64,000 nucleotides of DNA from Isoetes taiwanensis (GCA_021234155.1 JAJEKV010000002.1:3058936-3122935); one strand, 5' to 3'; counted from the stretch's first letter, positions 20,601-32,372 are shown. A program made the numbers and translations. The notes: generated by a model not told the origin, from the sequence alone.

Positions 20601-20995
20601 CAACAGAACCTGCATCATCTCCTTCAAAGTCCATAATACCCTTGCAACATGTCTTTTCGAATAGTGTGGTGGTTCAACGTAATAAATTGTAGCCTTTCTT
20701 GTTCCATCTTTGCAAACATATCACATATGTATTCTTGAAACAACCGACCAGCCATGTGAAGGGGAGATACATGTCCATGACGCGTGAATAGGTGATATCT
20801 ATAGTACTCCATAATAGTTACTTGTTTTGCACCACTCTGTCCATGAGGTATTTTAAAATGCCATCCGTCTGTATCGATGCCTTTGTTGAAATTCAGTCCA
20901 ATAAATCCATTGCTCCTTTCACACGTAGACACAACATCAAGTTTCGGCCAATCAAAAGAGTAGCACTTAAGTATATGATTGACAATGACAAACAT
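17601..20995 (-). mobile_element. Helitron transposon, Rep-helicase gene with frameshifts
   Basis: Read from 20995 down: an N-terminal block with VTIMEYYRYHLF and QEYICDMFAKMEQERLQF; then a 473-codon frame (20634-19213) with GRPDLFITMTANANWEEI, the HUH motif GLPHVHLL (residues 115-121, near 20290-20270), a Cys block HGPCGTGYPNSPCMQDGKC and KYLYKYVYKG with the nicking tyrosines (residues 250-259). PIF1-type helicase follows: Walker A GAGGSGKS (18830-18807), Walker B IIWDEAPM, motif [13 protein letters not shown] (about 18490), and a C-terminal block with PNNAELPFQFERIQL (17785-17740). Helitrons replicate by rolling circle using these two activities. Frame changes near 20630, 19225, 19045 and 18530 break the gene, so this copy cannot encode one full protein. 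All catalytic motifs survive. Confidence 0.88.
19213..20634 (-). CDS. Helitron Rep (HUH endonuclease) domain frame
   Basis: This is the longest single frame in the window, 473 codons. It spans the zinc-like and Rep domains. It has HVH at residues 117-119, with the paired Tyr motif at 251-257 downstream, as in Helitron initiators that nick DNA and attach covalently through Tyr. It begins inside the element at FEGDDAGSVGRKIVLPSSHV, where homologous proteins continue upstream, so its first Met is not the native start. It ends by frameshift near 19225. The helicase domain follows in other frames. Confidence 0.85.
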   Translation of the reverse strand: MDFEGDDAGSVGRKIVLPSSHVGGPRYMTQRYQDAMSIVRELGRPDLFITMTANANWEEIRRELLYGQSPSDRPELMARVFHMKVKELVDLITNHGILGRIIAKVYVIEFQKRGLPHVHLLTMLDQADKPFTAKEIDQIICAEIPDKDVYPELYDIVTRNMMHGPCGTGYPNSPCMQDGKCTKCYPRAFSDETTVVDGYPLYRRRDDGRKVKKGDIDLDNRWVVPYNPWLTSYFKCYINVEVCAVLKAVKYLYKYVYKGPDMINVNLETASDGASTSTINHDEIEQFLNARYFSSSEASWRILSYEIQQQFPHVTRLVVHLPMQQDVYYREGMSVDSIRSKNNGTPLTAFFEFNASGDRATQLLYHDFPKKFTYDKPSRKWQVKENTQRFPTIGCMYFVNSSEGERYYLRLLLTRVTSAISFEDLRSFDGSWVRHIKKLAFVMGCFEMAQNGLSLFKKQQHRACHHNCGTCSP

Positions 20996-21205
20996 TAACC
21001 CGACAACATGGCGTCAAATATACAAAACATTGCAATGAATGCCACATATGATATGCAATCTGGTAAGCTAGTTACCTTATTGTAAAGCATGAAACACCAA
21101 TATGATCAAACTTATTTTAGACCAGCAAAACTATATTGTCTACTTATTGTCTCTAACATTGCATGCAACAATCCATTTGAGGAATAATTGACAAGCTGCC
21201 TCTGC

Positions 21206-21448
21206 TTAGCGATCGATGCTAAGTAATGGATGATGGATTCCTCTAGCACAAAATATAGTACAATGGATCGAGAAAGGTCCAACAACCGGATTGGCAACCT
21301 GACGGGAGATGTTTCCAATGTGCTGGTTTTGATCAAGGTCAAACTCCTCGATACTGAACAGTTTTCCATTGATTATGGGGATGGCTTCAGTGATCTCTGT
21401 ATTGCTGATCTTCAGGTAGCACGCACCAATTATGGATGAAACATACAT
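21206..21448 (-). CDS. Unknown frame in the 5' part of the Helitron
   Basis: An open stretch upstream of the Rep domain reads YLKISNTEITEAIPIINGKL and FSIEEFDLDQNQHIGNISRQ. It lies on the same strand between the acidic small frame (21776-22135) and the Rep gene. I do not recognise the family. It could be an exon of the Helitron N-terminal region or of a captured gene. Confidence 0.25.
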   Translation of the reverse strand: MYVSSIIGACYLKISNTEITEAIPIINGKLFSIEEFDLDQNQHIGNISRQVANPVVGPFSIHCTIFCARGIHHPLLSIDR

Positions 21449-21775
21449 AAACGACGGGAAATAAGTTATAGATTGGGAACAACAAATCTAACACCATCAT
21501 TGGGAACAATGAATCTAACACCAGCATTACACACACAAAAAAAACTACTATATTCACGTAGACATCCCTGATTACAAAAAGGCAACACATCTATATGTAC
21601 AATATATACATAACAGATTAAGACATGTCAATACTACCCCTCAGCGAACCAGTTCTTAACCATTTTCTTCAGACAACTAGCACAACAACCAAATTTACCG
21701 TCTTCACTATCTTCAATGGCAACCATGCGAGAATAGTCTTCACAACTAAATACAACGTCCATATCGAACAGAAGC

Positions 21776-22135
21776 TCAACAGGACACAAAAAAGGACCTT
21801 CGGATCCCAATCTTCCACCCACATAAGACATATCCAAAAAAACTAAAAGCATTTTCACCGCTATCATCTTCATCTACTGCAATGCCAATGTCCTCTAAAC
21901 ATAGAGCCGGAATCTCATTGTCATACCATTGCAATTCAGACTCTCCTATAATGCCATTCACTTCGCAATCACGAAAATCTAACGGGGCTTTTCCATCCCT
22001 ATGGTTAAAACAAACATCATTGTCATCATCCTCAGACAGAAACCATTCATCACATCTCTGTCTTTTATATACTGGCAGCAATTCGTCTTCTTCATCCGAA
22101 ATAATCTCCCCATGTTTCCGTTTTTTGGTCGCCAT
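21776..22135 (-). CDS. Small acidic protein with basic N-terminal patch, unknown
   Basis: It begins MATKKRKHGEIISDEEDELL and continues PVYKRQRCDEWFLSEDDDND, with a nuclear-localisation-like KKRKH and alternating acidic runs. It stops after about 119 codons. The adjacent frame 21873-21634 contains CCASCLKKMVKNWF. It sits just 5' of the Helitron on the same strand and may be its first exon or a passenger. No known domain was recognised. Confidence 0.3.
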   Translation of the reverse strand: MATKKRKHGEIISDEEDELLPVYKRQRCDEWFLSEDDDNDVCFNHRDGKAPLDFRDCEVNGIIGESELQWYDNEIPALCLEDIGIAVDEDDSGENAFSFFGYVLCGWKIGIRRSFFVSC

Positions 22136-22141
22136 TGATCC

Positions 22142-23039
22142 ATAAACGAAATTAAACCAATACTATATATACACAATTCATAGATCCGTCACCCGACAAA
22201 CTTTAACAACATAATTTAATGATCCAATCCAATATTAATTACCATACTTATCCATGTAATACGACAGTCACTAACTATAAAAAAAAAACACAAAAACGAC
22301 ACCTTTTCGTAAGAATGATCTTCCACATCCAATCGACCCAATTGTTAGCTTGCAGCTGTACCAAAATCCAATCTTGCACACTACTGTCTTCTCAAAATCG
22401 ACACATCAAGGCAACGATTTTTTTTTTTTTAATGCCTTTTTTCTTCCTATTTCTTGGATTTTTTTAATATCTATTTTTTCCTCAGAAAGGTACGTGGCAT
22501 CTTCAGAAATAAGCATCTTAAAAGAATATTCTAAAGGAATTTTTGTAGGAGAGTTATATATGTTAGATAGCATACATTATCCTGACTGAACCACTAGCTT
22601 TTATTACATCTGAAAAAATTGAGGCAAAAATCTCTAAGCTTGGTCATAGAAGTACAAATGTCCACCACTGGAAAATGGCAGTTGCTAGCACACTGCCAGA
22701 CTATAAGAGTGATGCGCCAACAACTAAACAATGATTGTCAACTGCCTTGAGCAATGTGCCCACCCAATGGCAAATAGCGCCCACCTCAAGTGTAGCTAGC
22801 CATGTTTACATAATATATAATATGGACATGATCCATATGAAATGAACTAGTCTTTGAGAAAATATTACATTGCTCACAGCCATATTTGGTATCAATTAAT
22901 GAAATTTAAGGCTAATGAAAATACTTTTTACAAAATAAATATTGCCCCGCAAAGGACATTTCTCGAGGCAGCAGAAGAAGCTGATGACACCAGTATAATC
23001 TCTTGCAATGAGTGTATACTAAAGGATCACCCTCATAAA
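22142..23039. other. Intergenic and 3' flank of the PP2A-A pseudogene
   Basis: A T-run lies at 22419-22431. No gene recognised. Confidence 0.5.
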
Positions 23040-26000
23040 TCATGTCGACATGAGATGCTCAGAAGCCTGAAGAGCTTGACTTGCAAAATATCTTACGTCC
23101 ACATCTGCATCTTCATTAAGCTCAACTAGACATGGCTTTATTGTTTGTTCAGCCACCTGGACATCACATGGGTATAAGTCATTCTCCATAACCTTGTAAT
23201 CAAACAACTCAACTGTCCCCAATGACATGCTCTATACATACCGAGGGGTCGACAATTGGTAACAAAGATTGTAGAATCTTGGCAACATTGAACTTGATAT
23301 TTGGTACTCTGCAATCCAAAACCTGGTCAGAAACTACACCAAGAAAGCATGACGGAACTATTGGATTTGAAAAGCTTACATAGACTTTTATTTTTAACAA
23401 GGACTTTATTAATGAAGTAAACAATAGCCATGATTAAATAAATGACATGGTGGGGAGAAGACGGAAGCAAACCACAACAAAATCAATAATATAGTACCTG
23501 TCCTTTGCTGCATTTATAACTACTGGAAGCATGGTTTGGCATGTGACTTCAGCACCGACGACTGGAGCAAGTAATGAGATGGTTTGCAAAACTGTCATGC
23601 GGTATAGATAATGTTGATTGTTGATCATCTCCAGCACCTGCATTTCACAAGATCATCAAAATACCCGTACTCTAACTCCAGCACTAGAACTGTGACAGGG
23701 AGATCCAATTAACCTGAGGTATAATGTGTTGGCGGGCCCACTCGGGACCAAATTCTTCTGCTAATCGCTTTAGATTGTTGGCAGCTGCTTCTCTAATTGA
23801 AAACACCTAGCACAACAATAATTATACAACATAGAACAGGAATGCAAGCCTTCTGTTTGGAAGCCAATATATTTGTAAACACAAATACTCAGAAGAAACA
23901 TAAACTAGCAGGTCATGTCCTTTTAAGAATTATGGTTGCCCACCAGGATGAAAAATGTGTATATTGTATAAACTACATACTAACAAAAGTTAATGATAAT
24001 ATGGAGCTCATTTCTGTTGACATTTTTATCTCAGGATTCCATGAGATATGACAGATTTTCGCACGTTCATTTACCTCTATATCTTCAGCATATTAATTAC
24101 AGGTCAAAATCCAAACTAGTAAACATGTTAAGACTTAGTCAGCTGTCATTGTCATCAGCTGGTAGAACCAACACTTTTTGACACAAAGGAAACTAAGTTT
24201 TAGACCAATGGTATAAACCCAATTTAAGGGGCACACAACACCTGTCCCTTGATCATATTCGAGAAACATAAAAAGATTTTCATGCCACTCCACTCAGTTG
24301 TGATTACAGGATGAGAAAGAAACCTGGTCACCAAGCCACTGCATACATAGGGCTCCAAGCTTGTCATCAAAAAATTCGACCCCCAGCTGACTAGCAAGCA
24401 ACGGTATATACTCTATGATTGCAAGACGTACTCTCCAATGCCTGTCCTCTGCTAGCTCCACAATTGCAGGCAGAAGTGATTGAGACAGCAAATCAATACC
24501 AATAACCTGGTGACCATTATATAACCCACCAACACATGTTAGCGAACGAGCAATTTGCTTTCTAAGTTAACAAGCAAGAGTTACCTGATTAACTTGGTCA
24601 AGTTTACTAATGATGTTTAGGCGCACATCTGGAAATTCGTCCTTCAAAAGTGCCAAAAATATTGGCAGGAGCTGTTCAATGGTTGCTTCCTATATCACAA
24701 AGCATTGTAAGAACCACATCAAAGAACTTATCACTGAGCAATTAAGAACTTTCTGTACTGTCCTGCACCATGTGTCTACCTTTTCTAACGGCATAACACA
24801 TCATAGCTGCACCAAAACTTAAGTTATGGTTCCATACTAAATCAACTACTTCCCAAAACAATGTTCTTTTTACCATCCCTTTCCCTGTATTTCCCTTCTC
24901 TACTACACTAAACAATTTCAACAATTTCCTTTTATCCTCCATTTCCCTGTATTCGCCTTCCATATTAGATATTCCCCTTCACGTTTTAGATTCAGGCTAC
25001 TACCTTTCCCAGAACAGGTGCCATCCCCATTATAACAGATGCAAGAGCAGCACGAACATGCTGTGATGAATCAGTTGCAAGTTCCTGTTTCAACAGAAAG
25101 AATCAGTTTGCAACATAAACAACCAGAATAAAACCAGCTTATATCAAACATAGTGGAAAATGGACCTTCACACACGGAAGAATATGCTGCAACGCAAGCT
25201 GAAGACTGACGATCCGACAAAACTTTGTCACCTTACCCGCAGCTGCTATACGAACCTCTGCCTCATTGTCACGGAGGAGTCGAACATATGCTGGAACTAA
25301 ATCCGTCCTATAACAAAAGCCAATACAGGTGCATATTTACCAGGTGTTTAAAAGCAAGTCATGTTTTAGCATACCTTCCACAAATGAAACATCAAAAAAC
25401 AGAATTGCATTATACTTTGGTCCTTGAAATTTTATAAGTTTCAGTGTTAGTATGCATGTTCTAATTTGCATATTTCTATCATGCATAATACTTATGGGTA
25501 AATCTTATAAAAAACGTGCATGGTGTAGTGTCGTAGGCCAAAAATAATAATAATTTCTCTAATGAAGCACAAGCATTATTAAGTGTCAATACCAACTTCT
25601 GACAGTTTGACTAACACGAGACGAGGCGACGAAGCCGAGACGTATAGATAATATCTCGGCAAGAACTTCACCAGCACAATGAGATTACGATGAAGATAGT
25701 CCTCAATAGCATACATACCTTGTATGTTCTGGCCCAACTGCTTCACAAAGCTCATATAACTGGTTGGCGACCATATATCTTACTCGCCATGATTTGTCCT
25801 GGAACACTACACACGTGAGCTAGACCTAATCATTGTTGTAGCTGATTCAGGAAAGAAAATTGCATTTACCTGGGAAAAATTGACAATCACTGGAAGAATA
25901 TGGGCAACACAGTCCTGGGGCTCAAGTAACTTTCCAAGAGCTGCACATCCTTCAACAGCCAACAACCGCACAGAATCTTGATCTAAAACCGGACACACAC

Positions 26001-27371
26001 GATCAGTTTATTAAAAACAATTTTCACATTAAGCCTGGCTGTAGAACATCTTCGATTTAGTAAGCATACTGCACTAAAACATCACAACAATGCGGTAACT
26101 TCAAAAATTAATGCAGAAGGGTCACATGGGATCCTTCTGAAGAGAATATGATGGACATTGTTATCAAATGCCGTTATATTATTCTTGCATGCTGCTGAAG
26201 TTTGCTGAGAATTTAACATCTGGACATATCCATAATCTAAATAGCAATACTGCTTGGTAGAAAAAACTCGCAGTGTTTGTCATTTTTTCATATGAACTTT
26301 TCCTTCAAAAAACTATATTTGCAGAGCTATTAGGAACAATGCGTGAGTCCTTGTATATAATCTCGCTGCAGCCTGCAACTTTCCTAGTATGATCAAGATA
26401 GGGCTTTCAATAACGAGATTCTGCACGTGCATAATCTAAATGATTGATGCAGCATAATTACAAGGATGGCAATAGCAGGCAATCGGATCATAAGCTGATC
26501 CATCACGAACAATATCATTCCATATGTAAAATTGTAGAGACTGGTTACTGTTTCCAAACATGGTGGTCTAACAACTTGTGCTTTCCAAACAACAGTATGT
26601 CTAAACCATCAAAAGATACATACCATCTTGAGTGAGATCTCTGAAAAAGGAAATAATGTCGGTCTTTAGATATGGAGGTTCGACAGTGGCAGCAAATTTT
26701 CCCAAATTTGATGCAGCTGATCTTCTCACCATTGGCATGTCATCATGAGCAAGTTGGTTGTATAAAGCTCTCAACTCACCGCGCAGTGGATCTGATGCGC
26801 TTGGGTAAGCAATGTGAAACAAATAGCAGGCAGAAACTCGTGCTGTGAACCATTCTCCTACTCCAAGTCTCTGCATTTTGCATGTCAAAGTCTTACATAT
26901 TGTGTAGCATAGAAACAGCAAAATATACCTACGAATTTGATCGTATTGCACACAATCTGAAAGAAGTATGAGACAAAGCTCCACACCTTCAAGACGTGAA
27001 TAAACCAATCAACGAGAGCCCTTTTCTTCATCTGCGAACCTATTCTACACAAAGGTTCAACAACCCTTTCTCGAACGACAGTTTCTTCAACGGTGCAAAG
27101 GGTTTCGAGAGGGAGCAACAAAAGATGGGCATAGTCAACACCACCAACGTAGAATATGAATGCTCCAAGCTCGTCAGCCATAGCGAGCAAGACCTCATCG
27201 TCATCGTCATTATTTTCACTCAAAAATGGGATGAGCTCCTTACGGGTTCGTTCTTCACCGAGAGCCTGTAGAAAGGCACCGGATCGAGTTGAGGCAGAGC
27301 TGGATATCGTCGTTCTTAAGCTCGTCTATGAGTATAGCGATGGGGTAAAGGGGTTCGTCCACCATAGCCAT
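23040..27371 (-). pseudogene. PP2AA: Protein phosphatase 2A 65-kDa scaffold subunit A, one frameshift
   Basis: Twelve exons with GT-AG boundaries encode the HEAT-repeat scaffold that holds the PP2A catalytic and B subunits. Exons in gene order: 27371-26987, 26870-26624, 25982-25870, 25798-25719, 25307-25166, 25084-25004, 24689-24585, 24506-24324, 23806-23714, 23637-23498, 23308-23242, 23156-23040. Landmarks are [60 protein letters not shown] and a terminal CLVELNEDADVDVRYFASQA. The exons total 1753 nt. Near 27265 about 8 nt are missing compared with plant homologues (LST then [11 protein letters not shown] without the IAR codons). Adding 8 would give 587 codons including stop, the usual family length. 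With the shift the protein stops after about 30 codons. Every other exon and splice site is intact, so inactivation is recent, or this is an assembly error. Confidence 0.9.
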
Positions 27372-27414
27372 GGGCAAGGCAAGGCCTCCTTTTGGGCCCT
27401 CTGTGCGCTGGGTC

Positions 27415-27440
27415 TTTCTGTTCCTCTCTCTCTCTCTTCC
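27415..27440 (-). repeat. GA-rich tract in the 5' leader of PP2A-A
   Basis: On the minus strand a GAGAGAGAGA run lies about 50-65 bases before the start codon, as is common in plant 5' untranslated regions. Confidence 0.5.
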
Positions 27441-27727
27441 GTCCTCTTCGTTCAAAACCGAAGTATTAACTCCTTTACACTTTTGCACAATTTTGCATTC
27501 ATCACCATAACAGTATTTGCCAAACCTTTGACTACCTAATAGTTCTCCATTGCAAATACGTGCTCCGTATATTCAATCTTTTAGTACATAAAATAAGGAG
27601 TTTCCTTTGTTATACACTTTTTAATATGGTTTCGAGTAGCCCCTGAAGGGCAAGCCCTCGCTCGTGTGGGTATTGAGCATATTCCAAGTATATGCTAGTA
27701 TATACAGGAATATTTATCCTAACTATC

Positions 27728-28512
27728 TTAAACCTGCAACAGCAAGTAACTTTGCCCTTAAGATTTCCTCCGCAGTTTCGGTCCTCTATTTGGCCAGAAA
27801 ACGCATCCTTCTTTGCCGGACTCCATCATAGTATACTCAATTCTAGCTTCAAATCCATAGTAGAAAGTTTGCAAGCAGATCTTGATGGGGAAACCAATTG
27901 ATTGTGATAGCTGAACTAGTAATCTTTATAAATTCCTATTCATTTCTGTTGCATTTTGTTCAGAACTCGAAGTTGTAGCTTTTTTTAAGTACTTGCTTAT
28001 ATGAGCCGAGTTATTCTATTAGGCATATTGAATAAAAGTCCTGCACAGGGTCAAAGAAACATGACAAAACAAGAGAGAAGACATGAAACGAGAAGCCAAG
28101 CAAGGGTCACTTTTCTGCTTTAAAAAAAACCTAAACCTGCAACAGAGGTAACTCTATAATTCTCTCTATAAGATTTCCTTCGTAGTTTTGGTCCCCTGTT
28201 TGGCCAAAAAATGCATCCTTCTTTGCCGGACTCCCTCGTAGTATACTCAATTCTAGCTTCAAATTCGAAGCAAAGGTCTTGCAGACAGATCTTGATGGGA
28301 AAACAGACTGATTTTGATAGTTGAACTAGTATTCTTTTTAAATTCCTATTCATTTTTGTTTCTTTCTGTTTAGAACTCGAAGTTGTAGCTTGTTTTACGT
28401 ACTTTCTTATGTGAGCCGAGTTATTCTATTAGGCATATTGAACAAATATCCTACATAGGGTCAAAGAAACAAGAGAGAAGACAATGGAACGAGAAGCCAA
28501 GCAAGAGTAACT
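27728..28512. repeat. Direct tandem duplication, unit about 400 bp
   Basis: Bases about 27733-28115 and 28133-28512 align along their length. Shared stretches include CCTTCTTTGCCGGACTCC, GTATACTCAATTCTAGCTTC, GAGCCGAGTTATTCTATTAG and CGAGAAGCCAAGCAAG. Small indels and substitutions separate them. No coding sequence was recognised in either unit. Confidence 0.88.
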
Positions 28513-29340
28513 TATTTTAAGAAAAAGCCTCAAAAGCATTGCTCCATCATATTTTGCAAGTAAAGAGATGCTTCCTTTGTCTTTAAGAGATTCTGTTATG
28601 ATTTTCTAGTTCTAAAAGAAGGGAGAAGAAGAACGTAGCAAAAGTTATAGTTGTTCCCATTATAACAAACTACTAGGGTTCATACTTTAAGATTTCGTGT
28701 TTCATCCAGGAGCAGATTATGCACAGGTCACATTCTTGCTTTTCTTAAATGGAATAGTCTATTAGTAATAAATAAAACTTCGAAGGGAGAAAGAAAAATG
28801 ATCCATGGGCACATGGTAAAACCGTGAGCAATAACTGCACCGAATCCAGTTATAATGACCAAGTCATAGCCTAATATTCATATAAAAGTTCTGCTATTAT
28901 CTTTTTTCTTCAAATCTGCCAGGTGTGGATGGGAAAATGTCCTTCTCGGCACATGATCATTATCCTGAAGATGGTCATATGTGCAGTTTTCAAACGCAAT
29001 CATTGAAGCAACAAACAACTATGTTGTGTCAATGAAAAATCTTAACTTCTTAATAGTATATTCTCTCAGTGGCTTTCAGTTTCATCCCTTTTCACTTTAG
29101 GGCATGGCTTTCAGCTTGGCCAAACAACTTCTGACTTGTTTCTAACATAGAATAACCATTCCATTAGAATAACTCGAGTGGCATTATATCATTAGATTCT
29201 AGCACGTCAGCATGTACATATTGTTCAATTGTAAAATCAAACACTAAGGGAGAGGTGACCTGTACTAGAAACTACTGTAAGGTTTGGATAATGTAGCATG
29301 ATTGCACTTAGCAAATTGATATGCAAATAGGCAGACTAGA
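28513..29340. other. Intergenic, nothing recognised
   Basis: AT-rich sequence with no supported gene. A 32-bp direct repeat (CCATCGATTGCAGCCCA) follows at 29358 and 29390. Confidence 0.5.
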
Positions 29341-29691
29341 AGATCAAGGAGTGATGTCCATCGATTGCAGCCCATCTGTATCTCGGTCTCCATCGATTGC
29401 AGCCCAACTGTATCTCGGCTTACCTGTGAAGTAGGTCTGGTATTTATTTTTTATTTTTTCATCTTCATCTGCATTTCCTTTCAATAGCATGGGTGGCAGA
29501 GGAGTGCTATTCGGAGCATTGTTCAACTAGTTGAGGCGTAGTTATAATTCAGGTTGCACTGGCAGAACATGTGCCTCACTCCTGTTGAGGCACATGTGAG
29601 TGATGTAATATTGATATTCCTTCACCTTCTTTTTGCTCACTCACCCTTGCTCATCATATGTGCCTACAGAAATATGTGAACCCTCCTAAAT

Positions 29692-32067
29692 TTAGTTCTG
29701 ACTATACAAGCAGTTCGATAAGCTCGCAAAGCGCATTAGTATAACCAAGTGATAAACCTTCGCTGTTGTTCTGTTGGCTATCCTTGTAAACAACTCCAAG
29801 TATCTCTTGCATCTCCATACTTTGATTATACCACGTAAATCAATAAAGGTCAGGGTTGCATTCTCAGAAATGCTGGCAGATACAGAAATACCCTCTTTCG
29901 TGACCAGGTGAACAATATTGTTCTTCTTCTTCATTCTCCTGGCCTCTTCCGGCTTCAATATTGACCTGTTAGGTTCCAAAGAAGAAATGGGCAAGTTATC
30001 AAGCACGTGATCTTTATTCCAATTGCTTTTCATGTATTCAGCGTCAGCACTAGTAATATCTAATATCCTTTGTTCAGTGAAATCTGGAAAATCCTGTAGC
30101 AGCTCTTCAAAAAAGGTGTATTCCTTCCCGAGTACGTTACTGGCATAAGACAAAATTTCCCTCCTCATGAAGGTTAAAGTTCTGATGTCAATTGCCCTTT
30201 GGTTGCAATCAAATCTGCCGGAATATCCAGATTGCACTTTCAGCTAGATCTTCCCTTCTAGAATTTCATCTAGCAACTGGGCTAGTTCTGCGTTCGATAT
30301 GCCTCGGAGGTATATGAGCTAAGTTTTATTGAAAAAATATACTTGGTTTCTTTGAGGCCTGACCATGATCATCATATAGTTTCTTGCTCACCCATTTTGT
30401 AACCACATCAATCAATTTCCTCCAGACCCTCTCCGCTAAAAATATGAACTGTTTCTCATCCTTCAGCTCCTTGACCTTTAATGTCGTAGTGGCTATGTCA
30501 ATAAAATCCTGCAAGGAAGAGGTCATCAGTCGTATACCTTATGCTGATGCCGAAGCTATTGACGAGTTTCTATGAGCGGTTCCTTATACACCGTGTTGCA
30601 ATCACCTCATTACATTGAATGCTTAACTCGATGTATTCTTTGTCTGTCAAATTCCCGTTAAGCACCCTTGATCTTCTTCGTGCATATGCCTTTGCAAATT
30701 CTAGTTGGTGCTTCAGTTTTCCAATGACTCCACAAAGTAGCTATGCAGCACATATGCTATGATTCCCAGGAATTATATAGAATTTCTTCCCCTCCAAATC
30801 CTCTGGTGTGGTTCAGGTGATCTTTTTTCTGTAAAATGAGATCTGCAATTGTCATTGTCAGAAATACTTTATTTAAAGATTTACCTGGTAATGGGGTCAA
30901 ATGGCACCACATCCGTAGGTGTCAAACACTTCTGTCGGGTAACTGTGGAAGCTTCTAACCAATGTCTGCACGTGGTTATTGGACCACATTCTATGGGTTA
31001 AATTTGCCAGAGCTGGCCCACAATAAAAAATAGACACTTTCATAAACCAATTTACGCCCATCGGATATAATCGTTTAAACTGCTCTAGTTTAAGAGCAGT
31101 TTGCTCGGCCATCTTTTTCTCTTCCTCATGATTAAACCTCAAGTCAGGGTTATTGCTGAGTGCATTTGGCCATCCCAGAGCATGTAAGGATGACCCACCT
31201 TTGATTGAAGGAGGTATTTGGGAATTGGACGGCTGGGAGCTGTCATCGGTATTGTCTTGTCGTAGCCTGATCTTGAATGTGGATATTTTCCTGGGAAATG
31301 CATCTGGGGTCTTCATGGCTAGGGGTTGGGTCGGATTGACGACAGCGGATGGCTCAATGACAGGTGTGGGCTCCACAAGCGTGGATCATGCCGCTGACAG
31401 TTCGCCTAAGCAGCTATTGGTTTCACGCTTCTTTTCTTGGCCATTGCCTTAGCCAATTGGTATCCATTCTTAAAGGCATCTTTTCATCTCGTTTGGCCTT
31501 CAATGCTATGCTTGGAAGTTTCTTATCATCTGATAACCCCTTTCTACATGTAGAAAACCCCACTAGAATATCTCTGTTGCCTTTTATACCTGACAAGGAC
31601 AAGGACTTATAAGATGGCAAAATCCAACCGAAGCCCTTTGCGCTGGTAGGTACATTCTTTCCAGTGGCCATCTTGTTCATCTTGCTGGCAGTCATCATTG
31701 AAGGATCATAGTTTCTCCACTTCAAAACATACTCCAAGAATTGAAATTGAAGGGTGTCTTCGATACTACATATGAGAGTGTTTTCCACGTTGTTCTTGTT
31801 GTCTTTCCACATTGCCATAACAATGCCTATCTGCTCGACATCATCTTGACTGGAACATGTCCACAAGAACAAGCACAGGTTTTTCCAACGATCTCCTCTG
31901 ATATGCAGAATAGCCTGTGCAATTCCTATGCACCATTCTCGATCATTGAAAGACGTGAGGATGCGCATAAGCTCGACATCAGCCCCCCTGAATAGCTCCA
32001 AGGCTGAAACACCATATAGCTGATCAGTCTTTGCTACAAACAATCGCAGCCTCGATTCTATGAAGCA
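29692..32067 (-). pseudogene. ParB-like / methyltransferase-like repetitive split gene, copy B
   Basis: From 32067 down: an exon after a good acceptor reading CFIESRLRLFVAKTDQLYGV, later LSGIKGNRDILVGFSTCRKG and ALKAKRDEKMPLRMDTNWLR (ending near 31423); a block with RKISTFKIRLRQD and KLEQFKRLYPMGVNWFMKV (31376-30897) whose end, after a shift, reads PTDVVPFDPIT; the GNH exon (30830-30590); a helical block ELKDEKQFIFLAERVWRKLI (30526-30326); and a frame with LDNLPISSLEPNRSILKPEE (30237-29692). Copy A has the matching DVVPFDPQTG, GNH, YFVYLDDESW and Lys/Trp blocks, in the same order. No FFSGG motif was found downstream, so copy B seems truncated at its 3' end. A stop codon interrupts the GNH exon at 30741-30746. 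The family identity is inferred from this parallel, not from a search. Confidence 0.55.
30590..30830 (-). CDS. GNH exon of copy B (ParB-like)
   Basis: It reads EDLEGKKFYIIPGNHSICAA, a stop, then LLCGVIGKLKHQLEFAKAYA and RRRSRVLNGNLTDKEYIELS. The GNH lies at 30756-30770. Compared with copy A the strand-GNH-helix, the basic strand and GNLT are kept while other residues differ strongly, so the two copies are old relatives and the kept residues are probably functional. The stop codon five residues after GNH shows that this copy is inactive. Confidence 0.5.
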
Positions 32068-32283
32068 CTGCAAGAATAAAAAAGGAATAATAACATAGAG
32101 AATGCTAACATGCACAAAAGCGATGCTTGGCAGGATCGCAGAGGCGATCTCGATTGAGCACTTTCTGTTTTAGACCCAGCAGCCAACCTGTTCCGAAGCA
32201 CGTTCTGACTCAAGCTCAATTAGATCGCGCTGGCAACCTTAGCGAAATGACATTAGCCTACTCTGTGCAACTTTTTTAATCGT

Positions 32284-32305
32284 TGGGATTGCGGTCGCAA
32301 TCCCA
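32284..32305. repeat. 22-bp palindrome, arms TGGGATTGCG / CGCAATCCCA
   Basis: Ten-base perfect arms surround a two-base GT centre. The size and the GCG-NN-CGC core equal those of the repeat at 0.9-6.1 kb, but the outer arm sequence is different. Confidence 0.85.
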
Positions 32306-32343
32306 GCAAGAAAACAACACACTATACCCAGAACATCTACTGC

Positions 32344-32372
32344 TCAGCAAGATCGCGTCGCGATCTTGCTGA
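32344..32372. repeat. 29-bp perfect palindrome with single-base centre
   Basis: Arms TCAGCAAGATCGCG and CGCGATCTTGCTGA flank a central T. It lies about 280 bp upstream of the first recognised exon of copy B. Confidence 0.9.

Noticed and set aside
28120-28353. Minus-strand protein in the tandem duplication
   Set aside because: The matching unit at 27733-28115 does not keep the frame, so it is not conserved as coding.
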